Positions 47,536 through 59,608 are shown, counted from the first letter of the stretch. The stretch is 64,000 bases of DNA from Vitellaria paradoxa (GCA_019916065.1 CM034236.1:53596690-53660689); one strand, 5' to 3'. Notes: generated from the letters alone by a model not told the origin. Program-made: numbers and translations.

Positions 47536-50379
47536 GTAAATAAAGTATAGGAATAGAAAGCAAATTTGGTCAAAAATATCTAAAACATTTTTAAATGATT
47601 TAAAATTTTTATTTTTTATTTTTTCTACAAAAAATGAGAATAAAAATAAAGTTGGTGAATATAGTTTCAAAAAACAGAATTTGACAAAAGTAAAACCTGT
47701 TTGGTTACCACAAATTTATATTGACTTTTCAACAATTATTAACTTTTACCAACCTTTTTTCATTAAAATTTATCAAATACATTTTTAACTTTTACTAATT
47801 TTCTCTAACTTTTACAATTTTTTACAAAATACATAACTTGTTTCAAAAGTAACACATGGCAGCACCAGGACAAAAATTACCAAAAAAAAAAAAAAGTTTC
47901 ATTTTTTTTTTTACACCAAATGTGCCGTAAATAAGGTTAAATTTCTTCAATTTTGCACCCATCAAATTCAACAGCAACTGGATTCCAAGCACTTCGAAAG
48001 AGAGGACATTGGTAACGGGAGCCACGCTCTTTTGTCCATGGGTCCGCGTTCTAAGTAACCATATCATAATATGATAGGAAACAGATGGAGAAAATGAAAG
48101 AATATTCAAAGATTTGTGAAAGTAAAAGAATGTTAATTTATACAACACATTCTGAATTAGCTAGTGACAGCTGTTAGTTTGGGTTTGTCACCAAGGAACT
48201 TTGTCTTGGAACCAAAGACAGCTATACAAGTGTGAAGGATAACCACAAGTCTAGAAAGCATAAATTACTGCATATGTGGAAAGTCCTCATCACTCAGCAG
48301 TCTCACAGAGGAATATTTGTGTTGAGAATTAATATTCAAAAAACTTGTGTTTCTTTGACTACTTCAGCCCTAATGAGGCTTGCCAAACAGTAACTCTATG
48401 TGATCTTATCAAATCCTAGTATGTAAATAACAAAGAATATTGCCCCCCCCCCTTTTTTCTTTACCAACAAGCACCAAACCCACAGAACCGACGTTTCATT
48501 TACACTGTTCTTAAGGGGCAACCACGAAGATCATCAACCCTCATTCTTACTTTTTTTATATTTTATTTACTCACTGTTAAAAAAATGTCAGGGCTATTAA
48601 TTCTATGCAAAAACCACTTGCCCATGTCTCTCAGGCTCTTCATTTGATGTTTCAGCCTCTTCTGGGAACTATCCTTACTAATCTAGTCTTTTTCCGCCAA
48701 CTATGACAGAGGAGTGGATCCAAAATTTAGAATTAATTTAGTTTGAACAAAAGATTTGAAGATAAAATGAACTGAACTGTAAAAATTTAAGTTGAATAAA
48801 ATATTTAAAAGTAGAGTGAGTTGAATTAAAAAAAAAAATAGGGTGAGTTAAATTTAAAAAAAAATAAACTAAAAAAAATTTTTTTAAGCCAAACTAGCCA
48901 GGCTGAGCCAACATGTAGTTCTGCCTCTGATGGCAATTAATATCAGTTAAGCTGTGATCATATAACTAGACTATTCTAGCTACATATATATTTACTTGTG
49001 TAAAAGTAAAAGCAGTTCACAAAAGTAAATTTATCGTATAGTTTATGACTAGGATTGAAGAGCACAAACTTATTTTCAGTAATCATTTTCCTTTAAGTCA
49101 ACATTTTATCAGAAAATCTCAAATTTACAGGAAAATGCTTGAAGAATACACTCATGTTTTCTTAGATATATTCATATATATTGAAAGCTTCTCTTACTGA
49201 TCAGCTTGTTCAAAATAGTGGAATGGACCAAACATTTAGGTTTGATTCAAAGAGAGATGATACGCATACACACACATACACATATATCTATAGATATTAA
49301 TTGATTTCCAACTCCTTTTTTTAATATTTGGTAGCTGTTCAAGAAACAATGGGTTTCTTCAGCTACAAATTAAAGTACTGATTGAGTAAAGAACATGTGT
49401 GTCTGCAGCAACCAAATTGATTTACATATATCACTTCTTGTTGTAAATTAATTAAGTTTGACATTAATTAATGGTCCATTCTCTTAGTGCAAACGGCTCC
49501 CAAACAAGAATTTAATGAAAAAAAATAGAAAATTTTGAAAATTCTCTGCTTTAATTTAGACAACCTTTGGTCAATTCTATGTCAGTTCTGATGGCCATCT
49601 CACCAGCAATATTCAGAGAAAGCTGATTAAATGATTCTGAACCAAATCCTACACAGTAATACTATATAAATTTATTATTATTTTCTTAAAATAGAAAGAT
49701 TCCACTGTTAATTATATGTTGAAAAAAGAGGGCCTAGAATTGCTTAATTAACCCTCAAGAGCATCCAAGGGATTGATGAGTTTTTGTTTGCTTCTCTTGT
49801 TGCTCTTGTATATTCAACTTGTCTGAATCTCTGACTCAGACCTTTGCTGTGATTGACCTTATCAGACCCATTTTTATTTTATTTTAATTTTTTGTTTCAG
49901 TAGATCTGATTTTATAGTTATATTCAAGTGAACAGCTCATGCATGTGTTTGGATAAAATTAACTGAAAAATTAAGCTCCAAAATAAAACTCTTGAGATTC
50001 GACTACTCTTATAATTAACATGCTATCTAGAGAATTCTCAAAAGCACCATGAAGTTCTTAAATAATTATATATATATCCCCCAAAAATTTTTCTTTCATA
50101 TGCTAGAATTAATAGTATAAATTAGTAAATAAAGGCATCATTAATTTTTATAAAACCCTTATATATCTACATATCTATATATATAATTTTAGTTTCCCCA
50201 AGTTTTACAAATACCCAGAAGTCATATTGTTTAAAAAATGGGACAGGTGTCGGAACCTAACTTTGACTGGGCTTTGAACATGACCTCTATAAGAACAAGA
50301 TTGTGTGCCATGTTCTTCCCTTCTCGTTGTTAACGTTGAACAAAAGCATACGCTAGGAACAAAATTAAGTAGCTCAAAA
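45125..50379. other. 5.2-kb intergenic region
   Basis: No supported gene. The first part is the 3' flank of the F-box/kelch pseudogene. Base composition is more balanced up to about 46500 and then AT-rich. There are an AT tract at 47505-47533, a poly(C) run near 48444, a possible MITE-like stretch at 47698-47932, and promoter-like AT-rich DNA before the RGF-like gene (TATATATAT at about 50070). ORFs here are short and lack family resemblance. Confidence 0.5.
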
Positions 50380-50729
50380 ATGGTGCCTTTAAGGTTCGCA
50401 AGTTTAGCAATGTCTCTTCTTTATGTTTTGCATGCCCTAAGAGACTCTTCTGCTTATGCTTATGAAGGTAGGTATATAGTTTCCCAGCTGATTTCCATTA
50501 TCTTCTTTTATATATATACACAACAAACAAACACACACAGAGATATATATCTTTTGGTTTTTCCTTTGGCAAATATGAAAATATATAGTTAAGTTCTATT
50601 TCACTCTTTTCTGCAGGTACTGAGAAGCATGGATATGAGCTAATGGCCATAGGAGAAAATCCTGTATCTGTTCAAGAGGTAAAACCTTTTATTTTTATTT
50701 TTATTACTGTTTGTAATTAAGTGTTCATC

Positions 50730-50765
<36 letters not shown>

Positions 50766-51140
50766 TGACGATCGACCTAGCTAATGCAAAAGTATTAATG
50801 TGAATGTAATTACCAGGGTTTTCTCGATGATTTTCGTGCTGCTGCGGTTAGGAAAATGAAGCTCAGGGGAAGGAAAATGATGGCGGATGAAGCGCTGTGG
50901 AGGAAAGAGATGGAGAAAGGAGAAAGTTCAAGAAGGATTTCAGGTGCAACCAATTGTGCCAGAAAATGTTTTGACCACCTTGAAGAAGAAAAGCAGGACT
51001 TGAATGTGAAATATAGTAGTAGACTTATTAGTGATCATAAAAGAAATACTATTCCCAATTACAAGCTCAACCAAGCTGGTTTTGTAGCTTTCGGTGCTGA
51101 TTACCATATGCCAAGACGCCATCCTCCTAAGAATAACTGA
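50380..51140 (+). CDS. RGF/GLV/CLEL peptide precursor, isoform 1
   Basis: Predicted exons 50380-50467, 50617-50678 and 50817-51140 (GT-AG, phases consistent) give 157 residues. An N-terminal signal peptide is visible (MVPLRFASLAMSLLYVLHAL, likely cut near SSAYA). A variable charged middle follows, then the extreme C-terminus DYHMPRRHPPKNN (145-157). That is the 13-residue RGF/GOLVEN/CLEL hormone signature, D-Y-x6-P-P-x-x-N. Members are secreted, Tyr-sulfated and proteolytically released; they act through RGI/RGFR receptor kinases in root meristem maintenance and gravitropism. Dibasic RR sites lie in the precursor (SSRRIS) and within the motif. This isoform reads through the donor at 50944. 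The ATG at 50380 is preferred to one at 50305 because it starts directly at the signal peptide. Confidence 0.82.
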
Positions 51141-52315
51141 TTGATTGAGCTAGCTAGCTATCTCGAAATTAAGAAGAAGTTCATTCACAGTTTATATTTG
51201 TTTCTTTATATATAAAAATCCCCTTGATTTTGTTTTGATTGTATGTACACTGTGTCAACTCAACTATGAAATCATCATGTAAAATATAATCAAACTTGTA
51301 CGTCTGCAAAAGATGATGGTGTATAAATTAAGGATCAGCTCTTTTGAATACTTGGAATTTTGATTTGTAAAACTGCCATGCTCTAAAAATCTCATTATTA
51401 AGCCAAGTTACAAGAAGTGAGTTGGAGAAGTCTCGCAAGTTTATGATCGATTTAGTTTCATATTGCTGTTAATTAATTTGGATGCAGGAAAGGATTTGAA
51501 TACTTTGAAGAGAAATGGAATATCACAAGACCACTCCAATAATGATCAGGTCCCTCTCTCTCTCTCTCTCTCTACACACAGACATAATTAAGCATGCATA
51601 TGAATAGATATATATCACTTTAGGTTTTGATTGCTAAAGAGTAGACCTGATGAAATTTGAGCTTAGGGCCCTCGAGCCTATGATGCTAATTCCATGCTCA
51701 AGTCTAGCCCGAAATTTAAATCGGGCTTTCCTTTTTGAAAGGATAACAAGCTTGAAACATTAGTTTAAACTCTTTTAAAATACGGGCCGGGCAGACCAAG
51801 CCCATCAGAGCTTTAGGCCCATTGTCGGCTCAACTTCTTTTGCTACTAACAGCATGTGCTATATATATGTAAAATGAGCTGACGCCCGTCAAAACATAAT
51901 CAAGATTTAAAGGTTGTCATCGGGTATGTGGGCTGGCTTCACTTGTTGCTACTCTGACATTAAATGGTTTGTCTAATGTTTACAGAACAATAGGCATCCG
52001 CTGGAGCCAAAGACATTGAAATCAACAAGCTCAGAGAAGGAGTACTCAGTCCATTTTCCAAGTACCAAGCCACGCCATTTTCAAGATAATTCCAAGGCAG
52101 TTTCTCCTAAAAGTGATTGGAAAACCTCCTCAAGGACTAATGAACAAGTCTCTCATCAAGATCAGGCTAACAATAATTCGGCCCAAAAAGAGGATGAATC
52201 ACAAACACTTCTTGAGGCAGCTGATGAGATTGTGAACCTGATGCGTAAGGATTATAGGGGAACGGATAAACCTCGCCGGAAACCGCCAATCAACAACCAC
52301 GAGCCACCCAATTAA
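50380..52315 (+). CDS. RGF/GLV/CLEL precursor, predicted alternative isoform 2
   Basis: Splicing at the donor CAG|GTGCAA (50944) inside exon 3 leaves phase 1. The acceptor GATGCAG| at 51487 opens an exon (51488-51549) that continues in frame as GKDLNTLKRNGISQDHSNND. A second intron then leads to 51986-52315, in phase 0. The protein would have 222 residues with the same signal peptide but a new C-terminus, ...EIVNLMRKDYRG...PRRKPPINNHEPPN. DYRGTDKPRRKPPINN (202-217) resembles GLV/CLEL peptides of the RKPPI(N/H)N type, with three extra residues between DY and PP. The downstream exons have no start codon or signal peptide of their own, which argues against a separate gene. No transcript evidence is available here. 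Confidence 0.65.
50735..50762. repeat. (GA)n microsatellite in RGF-like intron 2
   Basis: About 28 bp of alternating GA in the intron between the second and third coding exons. A (CT) tract also lies just after the donor at 51550. Confidence 0.85.
51630..51985. other. intron 4 of RGF-like isoform 2 with a repeat-like GC-richer patch
   Basis: The intron contains phrases such as TCTAGCCCGAAATTTAAATC, ACGGGCCGGGCAG and CAAGCCCATCAGAG that look like a non-autonomous transposon remnant. Similar phrases ('GGTTCGGGCTCACAA', then 'TTTTGCACCCCTAC') follow the stop codon at 52322-52368. No borders could be set. Confidence 0.3.
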
Positions 52316-52925
52316 GAATAAGGTTCAGGGCTGAGTTAGGTTCGGGCTCACAATTTTGCACCCCTACTAGATAAAGTGAAGTCTCCTAACACAGTACTTA
52401 TCTAAAGGATTTAAAGAAAGTAACTCTATATATGTTTAGTTCTTATTAGATGGGTCATAAAGACAATCATACAGTGTTAGTTGTTTGTTTTTCCATGTAG
52501 CTTACCCTAGGAGGTAGAAATAAGTTCAAAGTTTTGTACATTAAATGTGCCTTCATAATAGCCCCAAGTTTTGCGAAGTGATACCTATGTATGTATATGT
52601 ATACTATAAAGCTACCAAGTGCTAAGCATCTTTTTGTCTCTCTGCACCAAAAATCCTTTCTTTGGCCTACGATGATTTACATATACCACAAGAAAATTGG
52701 CATAGTAAAAAAATTAGCTGTGTCAATCTAGTTTTTAATTTTTTTTTGGCAACAAAAAGTAAAAATTAATTTACTAAATAAATTTTTGTTGTCAGTTTTT
52801 AAAAATTTATAAACATAACCCCAAAAAAAAAAAAAAAATCAAAGTGTGGCTAAGAATACATTCTAAAAATAACTAACTTCAAGCACACCAAACTTGTTTT
52901 TGAAGCACTTATTTATTTATTTTTT

Positions 52926-52968
52926 GGGGGGGGGGGGGTTGGGGTGGGTTCTGTGGGTGTGTTTGGGG
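52926..52968 (+). other. potential G-quadruplex motif
   Basis: Thirteen consecutive G are followed by GGGG, GGG, GGG and GGGG with loops of 1-7 bases, meeting the G3+N1-7 pattern. It lies about 610 bp past the RGF-like stop codon. Homopolymer length may be uncertain. Confidence 0.6.
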
Positions 52969-53104
52969 AGTTTAGGTCAATCATACACAAGTATGAATTA
53001 TTTTCTTAAACCTAAGAAAAGAGGAATCTTGGGGATCACCACTGGGAAGAACTGGCTTACCTATTATGGGAGTGTTTGAATGGCAAAAAAGTAGAACAAA
53101 AGTT

Positions 53105-53107
<3 letters not shown>

Positions 53108-53174
<67 letters not shown>
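53108..53174. repeat. (AT)n microsatellite, 67 bp
   Basis: The longest pure dinucleotide tract in the window. Non-coding and probably hypervariable. Confidence 0.95.
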
Positions 53175-53179
<5 letters not shown>

Positions 53180-54342
53180 AAAATAATATGTAGTAAAATT
53201 TAATTGAAAGAAAATATAAAAAAATTATAAAAATTGATGGATTTTGGTAGACGAAACGCCCCTTATATCATTAAAAATTTCTTAAGAACAAATAAAAGGT
53301 CACACCCCTGAATCAAGCCCAAAATAATTTCAAGACCGCCACACTCCCCGCCACACCAGCTACTGCAAACTCGACTACTGGATCCTGAGATTCCTCCCTA
53401 TCCCCCTTCTTAACTCCTTGACCATTGGTTCAGTAGCTTCACCATCAAGCCCCTGCTGAATTGTAAAATGATGCATTCATTTTGATGTGATAAAGCCACA
53501 GTAAGGAACTCAAATGCCAACATTATATAAAAATATAGCGCAACACAAATTCACCACCAAGGCTTCCAAAAAACATCAAGACACAGTGAAACAAAGACAT
53601 TACAACAAATAAATATATATTTCTTACAGAGTAAGTGACATAACGTCCATTTATTTATTTATATTACAAATACATGTATACTTCTATTTGTCTAAAAATT
53701 TAATAAATAAAAGAATCGTATTAAAAAAAAAAAAAATCCAACACTTATCTTAAAAGGCTCTATTCATAATCATATTTGAACATTAGAGTCTCAAAATTAT
53801 AAAAATAAAACAAATACAAGGAGCAATTTACAGGATGGAGACACGCTCTTCGAAATTTACATATTCTCATCACTCGTGAACTCGGCTATGTTAGGAATTT
53901 AGAGGACATTGTTTACAATGATTATTTTCTGCAGTTGAATAATTCACCATTAAGCCAAAAATTGTTATGTTAGTGATGTATGTGATACAGAAGATCCCTC
54001 GTGCAGGCAGAGAGTTTTAGCACATTAAACACCAAAACTTTTATGCCACTACCAAATAGAAGCACTTAAAAATATTTGGATCTTAATTATATAAGAAAAA
54101 AAATTGCAGAGCCAAGGCTTACCTATATACTAATCAATAGGAAAAACAGGATCATAAGGAAATGGATTCAACTGCTTTTTAACAATTCTGACAGATTATT
54201 TAGTAGGTATCTGAATCGTTTTCCATCATTCAACTAATAAAATTTCTTCCAAGTGAAGCACTAATAAACCAAAAATGACAATAAGGCCCAAGACTCGGGA
54301 CATGGAGTTATATCAAATGATCATCCTTCTGCCAAGGCGACT

Positions 54343-55552
54343 TCATCTCTTGATCGAAGTTAAGCCTTCTGCATATGGCAAAACTCGTAATTCTTTTGGA
54401 AATCTTGGAAATTCAAATTCCTTAACGTCTTCTGTAAGTCCAGGGACTTGTAATTCCTTAATGTCTTCTGTTCCAAGGTTGCATGACACCAGCTGGTTAC
54501 TAAGGCTTTGCAGGAGAAGCTCGCTGCCATCCTTCCAAAATGCCAATGGTTTACGAATAACTAAAAGGGATCCAATACCGAATTGTTTAGTCCAAGACTC
54601 CTTAACCCCCTATTCAGTCATCACCCATATGTCGAAGCACATCTTAAGCTTTGAGCCCAGAATGTATTGAAATGTAAGCAAGGCAAGGGATTCATTCAAA
54701 ACCAAAAGAGCCCTGAATTTGTGATTTGAAGTTGAGATACCGTCTGCGAACTGAATCAGCTAGAACTCCTCTTCCGTGAAGTCAAATGAAATGATTGAAT
54801 GAGAATCATTACAATAACTTCCATGAGTGGATCTGCCTATCCAGTGGAAGGCCACGTTATACATGGCGTTGCTCTGGGAACTCTCGAACTCAAGCATTGG
54901 CATGATTGGGTCAACTTCTCTCCAAGAATCTGCACTTAACTCGTAAATCATAGACTTTAAGAAAAGGCTAGGCTCATAGATCTCCATGATCTTGACCACC
55001 TTGTTATCCTTTGATTTGAAATCGAAGCCAAATCCCATAGCGGCACCACCAAATGTCGTATTTCTTGGGTAAGAGAAGGGAGTATCTTGAATTCTCTAGT
55101 TGCAAGGTTGCATAACACAATGTCGAGATTACCAGCCATGCAGATTAGGCCATTGCAAGGGCCGAAGAATTCCAGGCCATGCATCACCATGATGATGAGA
55201 AGGGCGCCAAATATATATCTATATCTTCAACAAGTCGTGTTGGGGTTTCGTTGGAGAGGAAGTTCAACACAATTTTAGTATCCAAAGGAATCGATAGTAT
55301 TCTTTTTTCTAAGATGGGTTCGATTTGGAGAGATCGCGCAAGGAGGAGATAGACGTCATTCGAATTGTATTTGACCCAATTATGGTGGAGCGAAACGAAA
55401 CAAGGGTTTTGAATCAAAGAGAACCACTTCTTGCAGACTGACCTGAATCGGAGCAACGATTTCACCGGAATTCTCGACAGAATCTCCGTCAACACATCTT
55501 CCGGCAAAAGCCCCAACCCGTCCCCAGAACCGGCCGCCTCCAACTGTGCCCT
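54343..55552 (-). pseudogene. SLF/SFB-like F-box pseudogene 3
   Basis: A paralogue of the gene at 23736, most like the copy at 57279-58543. The start codon has become AGG (55552-55550, context GATCAAAGGGCACAG). The F-box is intact and in frame ([35 protein letters not shown]). Later lesions: deletion and frameshift near 55185, a deletion in the 'LPS...SYP' segment near 55085, a TAG stop at 54762-54760 (EEEF then stop), another TAG at 54612-54610 in the MTEYG motif, and an early TGA at 54345-54343. A nine-residue-scale repeat (GLTEDVKEFEFP after IKELQVP) lies near the C-terminus. It cannot make a full protein. Confidence 0.85.
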
Positions 55553-57278
55553 TTGATCCTCGCGAGGGAGAAGATGAGAGCATGTATACCGTTTGGGGTT
55601 CCAAATATTACCCAAAAATAAAATAAAATGAAAAATTCTCAATTTTCTCAGGGTCGTTGTGAGTTTACCGTTCAACTATTCCAACCGTACAATTATCCGC
55701 ATCTTTTATCATTTATATTTTTATTCTTAATTTTTAAACAAAAGATATCACCGTAGGATCACGACAATTTTAAAAAAAATATATTAGTAACTACAAGTAA
55801 TTATTAATACAAATTAATTACGTGACTTGTGCGATAAGACTTGTGCGGCAAAAAAGAACAGAGAATAGATTAAACTGTGAGTTTAAGAGAGAAAAAAAAA
55901 TAAAGAAAAATAAAAAATGATAATAACTTACATTCGAAAAATAATTTTTTTTCACTTATTTGTTAATTGAGACGAAATAAAAAGAAAATAAAATATATAC
56001 ACTGATTTTACCGTTATATCTTTACAAGTATTGATAAACAAAGCAACATATATGAAATAGTTATCTTCTCAAACATAAACGACATCATTAACTATTTTTC
56101 CAACTGATCTTCACGAACTATGGGGAAAAAAAAAAGTGTCACTATTTACAACTCTTTTTCTACTGGAGTCCAGTTAAATTTTTTCTTTCTTACCTTCCAT
56201 ATTTTCAACCATCATTGCTAAAAAAATTTAATAATTAACGACATAAACTTTTAAAGTTTTCACACCAAAATGAACAAAAAATTTCAACAATTGGTTATTA
56301 AAAGAATTAAAATATTTTAACAAACTCTTGTCATTTTGATATTTTTTTTCATTTGTCACATAACATTTCAACAGTAAGTGCAAAATTTTGACATGCATCT
56401 ACTGAAAATATTATATCATTTCAACATTAGGTTTTCAATTTTAAGAGTTTTAGAAGGGAAATGGGTATTTTTGAAATTTTAAGTACAATTTGTGAGTTGC
56501 GTGAAGAAATTATTAAGTTGTTTGGAAAAAATATAAAATGCATGAATTAATTAGACTGTGTGAAGAAAAAATAAAGAGCAAATAACGGCACCTTATTTAA
56601 ATTTAGTGTGCGTTTGGCAACTGCTAACTTTTAGTTATTCAGCTTTATAGGTTTTCTTAAAATAATTAAATTTATCATGTCATATTTAAATTTTTTTTAA
56701 ATCATGAAAGGGCAAAGATGTCAATTAATAAAAAGTTAAAAAGTACTTACCAAAAAATTAGCTTTTTTTTTTTTTACCTTTTCCAAATATATATAAAAAA
56801 AATTAATTTTTTAATAACTAACTTAAAAAAAAAATAAATAAAGTCAATGCTTTTACCCCCAAACTCTACCTTAAACATATAAGAAATGCAAAGTCAAGGC
56901 TTACCTAAATACTAATCAATAAGAAAAACAGGATCATAAGGAAGTCGATTGACTGCTATTAACAATTCTAACAGATTATTTAGCACGCATCTGAACCGTT
57001 TTCTATCATTCAGCTAGGCAAATGCTTAGGAAACATTTATTATTTTAATTTTTACTCTAAATATCTTGTAAATTGTGTATATTTAATTATATTTATTAAT
57101 CGTTTGCATTTATTACTTTTGTTTTTACTCGTAAAATAGTTAAAAATATTTATTAATTTATTTTAAAAATTATTTGAAAATAGTGGATATTGATTAAAAA
57201 CAATTTTCAATGTATATAATTAATATTTTCAATTACCTTTTAACATGTGCCCCATGACCCAAGAGTCGGACATAGGAG
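55553..57278. other. spacer between F-box copies 3 and 4
   Basis: No gene. 56290-56600 is the dispersed repeat also found at 8490-8720. 56880-57015 is 3' flank homologous to 54115-54240. About 235 bp (57016-57250) are then inserted relative to that copy before homology resumes at the gene end. Confidence 0.55.
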
Positions 57279-58543
57279 TTATACCAAATGATCATCCCTT
57301 CTGTCAAGGTGACTGCATCTCTTGATTGAAGTCAAGCCTTCTGCATATGGAAAAGCTCGTAATGTTTTTCGGACTCTAGGGACTTCAGATTCCTTAACGT
57401 CTTCTGTAAGTCGAGGGGCTTGAAATTCCTTGATGTTTTCTGTTCGAAGGTTGCATGACACCAGCTGGTCACTGACGCTTTGCAGGAGAAGCTCGCTGCC
57501 ATCCTTCCAAAATGCCACTGGTCTAAGAATTCCTGAAAGGGTTCCAATACTGAATTTTTTAGTCCAAGAGTCCTTAAACCCATATTCAGTCATCACCCAT
57601 ACGTCCAAGCGCGTCTCAATAATTAAGCGCAAGGTATATTCAAATGTAAGCAGGGCAAGGGATTCCTTCAAAACTAAAAGAGCCGTGAATTTGTGATCTG
57701 AAGTTGAGATACCATCTGCCAACTGAATCAGCCGGAACTCCTCTTCCATGAAGTCAAATGAAATGATGCAATCCGAATCATTAGTAGATCTTCCCATCCA
57801 GTGGAAGGCCCCGTTACTCGTCGCGTTGGTCCGGAAACACCCGAATGTCCCGAACTCAAGCATTGGCATGATTGGGTCAACTTCTCGCCAAGAATCTACG
57901 CTTAATTCGTAAATCATAGCCTTTAAGAAAATGCTAGGCTCATAGATCCCCATGATCTTGACCACCTTGTAATCGTTTGATTTGGGATCGAAGCCAAATC
58001 CCATAGCCGGATAACCAAATGTCGTATTTCTCGGGTAAGAGAAGGGAGGAGAAGGGAGTGTCTTGAATTCTCTAGTTGCAGGGTTGCATAACACAATGTC
58101 AAGCTTATCAGCTATGCAGACTAGGCCATTGCAAGGACCTAAGAGCTCCAGCCGTTGAGTGTCTACGCTACGCATCAACATTGATGATGAGAAGGGTGCG
58201 AAGTGTATATCAATATCTTCTACAAGTGGGGTTGGGGTTTCGTCGGAGAGGAAGTTCAACACAATTTTAGTATCCAGAGGAACAGATAGTATTCTTTTTT
58301 CTAAGATGGGTTCAATTTGAAGAGATCGCACAAGGAGGAGAAAGTCGTCGTTAGAATTGTTTTTGATCCGATTATAGTGAAGCGAAACGAAACTAGGGTT
58401 TTGAATCAAAGAGAACCACTTCTTGGAGACTGACTTAATCGGAGCAACGATTTCACCGGAGGTCTCGACAGAATCTCCATCAACACATCTTCCGGCAATA
58501 GCCCCAACACATCCCCAGAACCGGCCGTCTCCAACTCCAACAT
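57279..58543 (-). pseudogene. SLF/SFB-like F-box copy 4, frameshifted in the F-box
   Basis: The ancestral ATG (58543-58541, context GGATCAAATGTTGGAG) starts MLELETAGSGDVLGLLPEDV, then LMEILSRPPVKSLLR. One base is missing at about 58435 (CGATTAAGTC where paralogues have CGATTCAGGTC), so this frame ends about 45 codons in. The rest of the gene, from KKWFSLIQNP to the C-terminus (LDRRDDHLV), is one open frame. It retains LGPCNGLVCIA, CNPATREFKTLP, GFGFDPKSNDYKVVKIMG, DSWREVDPIMP and WVMTEYGFKDSWTKKFSIG. An in-phase upstream ATG at 58637 makes the open frame 452 codons, but its first 70 or so residues are out-of-frame F-box DNA. It is probably a young pseudogene. An FBA-only protein cannot be excluded. 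Confidence 0.75.
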
Positions 58544-59602
58544 TTGATCCTCGCGACAGAGGAGATGAGAGCGATATTTTTTGTTTTAGCGATATATACC
58601 ACAAAAACACACACACTGCTGCGGTAGAAAAACTCACCGCAACGATGGCAGTGAAAGATGAACAGTAATGTACTTTAAAAAAAAAAAAGAAAGATGAACA
58701 GTTATGATTAGGTTACTTTTAATTTATTTGTTTTAATTTAATTTAATTAAAATTAATTTGAAAATAAAAATAAAAATTAAAAAATTTAATTAAAACATAA
58801 TTAATACAAAATATAAAAAATCGTATTACATTAAATATAAATATAAATCATGACCGCTCATTTTCTTATTACAATCCGTTGAAACCCTCTTTATGTGATG
58901 TTTGGATGAAAAAAATTAAAATAGTTGCGATAAAGTGACACGCGAAAAATTTAATTAGAAAAAGTTACAAAAAAATTATAATTTTTGGTAACTTTTACTA
59001 AATTTTAACATATCTAACAACGTTATAAAACTAATTATATTGCGGTTGAGTTCTGAAAAAATTTTAAAACCAAATAAAAAATTAGTGTAAAAAAATAACA
59101 CAAAACAAGATTTGATTGGAAAAAAATTAAAAATTTTTGAAGTTCTTAAAAATTTTTCTGAAAATTTTGAAGTTTCATAAAATGGGTTACAAATATACAA
59201 AACCCATTCAACTCAAATTTAATTTTATATTACTTAATGATGAAACAATTCAAAGTAAATTTAAAATTATAATGAGAAATTTATTTTATTTTAATTTCTA
59301 TTAAATAATATTCTATAACGTTCTTGAATTCAAATTATGTTTCACTTTAATTAAAAAAATCAGACTTTAAATGTATAAATATTTTAATTTTAATTAAATT
59401 ATGTGTATTTTAAATGTATATGTAATTGATGTATAATTTTATCATAACATTTCAAAGCACACCGCAAATAAAAGTTTACAAAATTGATTAGACAATTTAT
59501 TATATATAAAGTTAACCTAATCAACTTTGGAACAATTAAAAATTTAACTTTATGTCGTTTAATAATGAAAAATTTATTATCACAAATATAATTAATTAAA
59601 TT

Positions 59603-59608
<6 letters not shown>

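Larger units (their letters stand above)
52316..54342. other. intergenic with G-rich and AT-repeat tracts
   Basis: No gene. It holds a G-rich tract (52926-52968), a 67-bp AT microsatellite (53108-53174), and at 53940-54300 DNA shared with the 3' flanks of the SLF-like F-box copies. 53260-53470 is more GC-rich and resembles degraded retrotransposon coding DNA on the minus strand, but no motif is firm. Confidence 0.5.

Noticed and set aside
54275..54670. Open frame of 131 codons on the + strand
   Set aside because: It is the antisense of F-box pseudogene 3; its residues are reverse-strand translation of FBA sequence.
57430..57696. Open frame on the + strand opposite F-box copy 4
   Set aside because: Antisense shadow of the FBA-encoding strand, as are 58076-58270 and 58423-58668.
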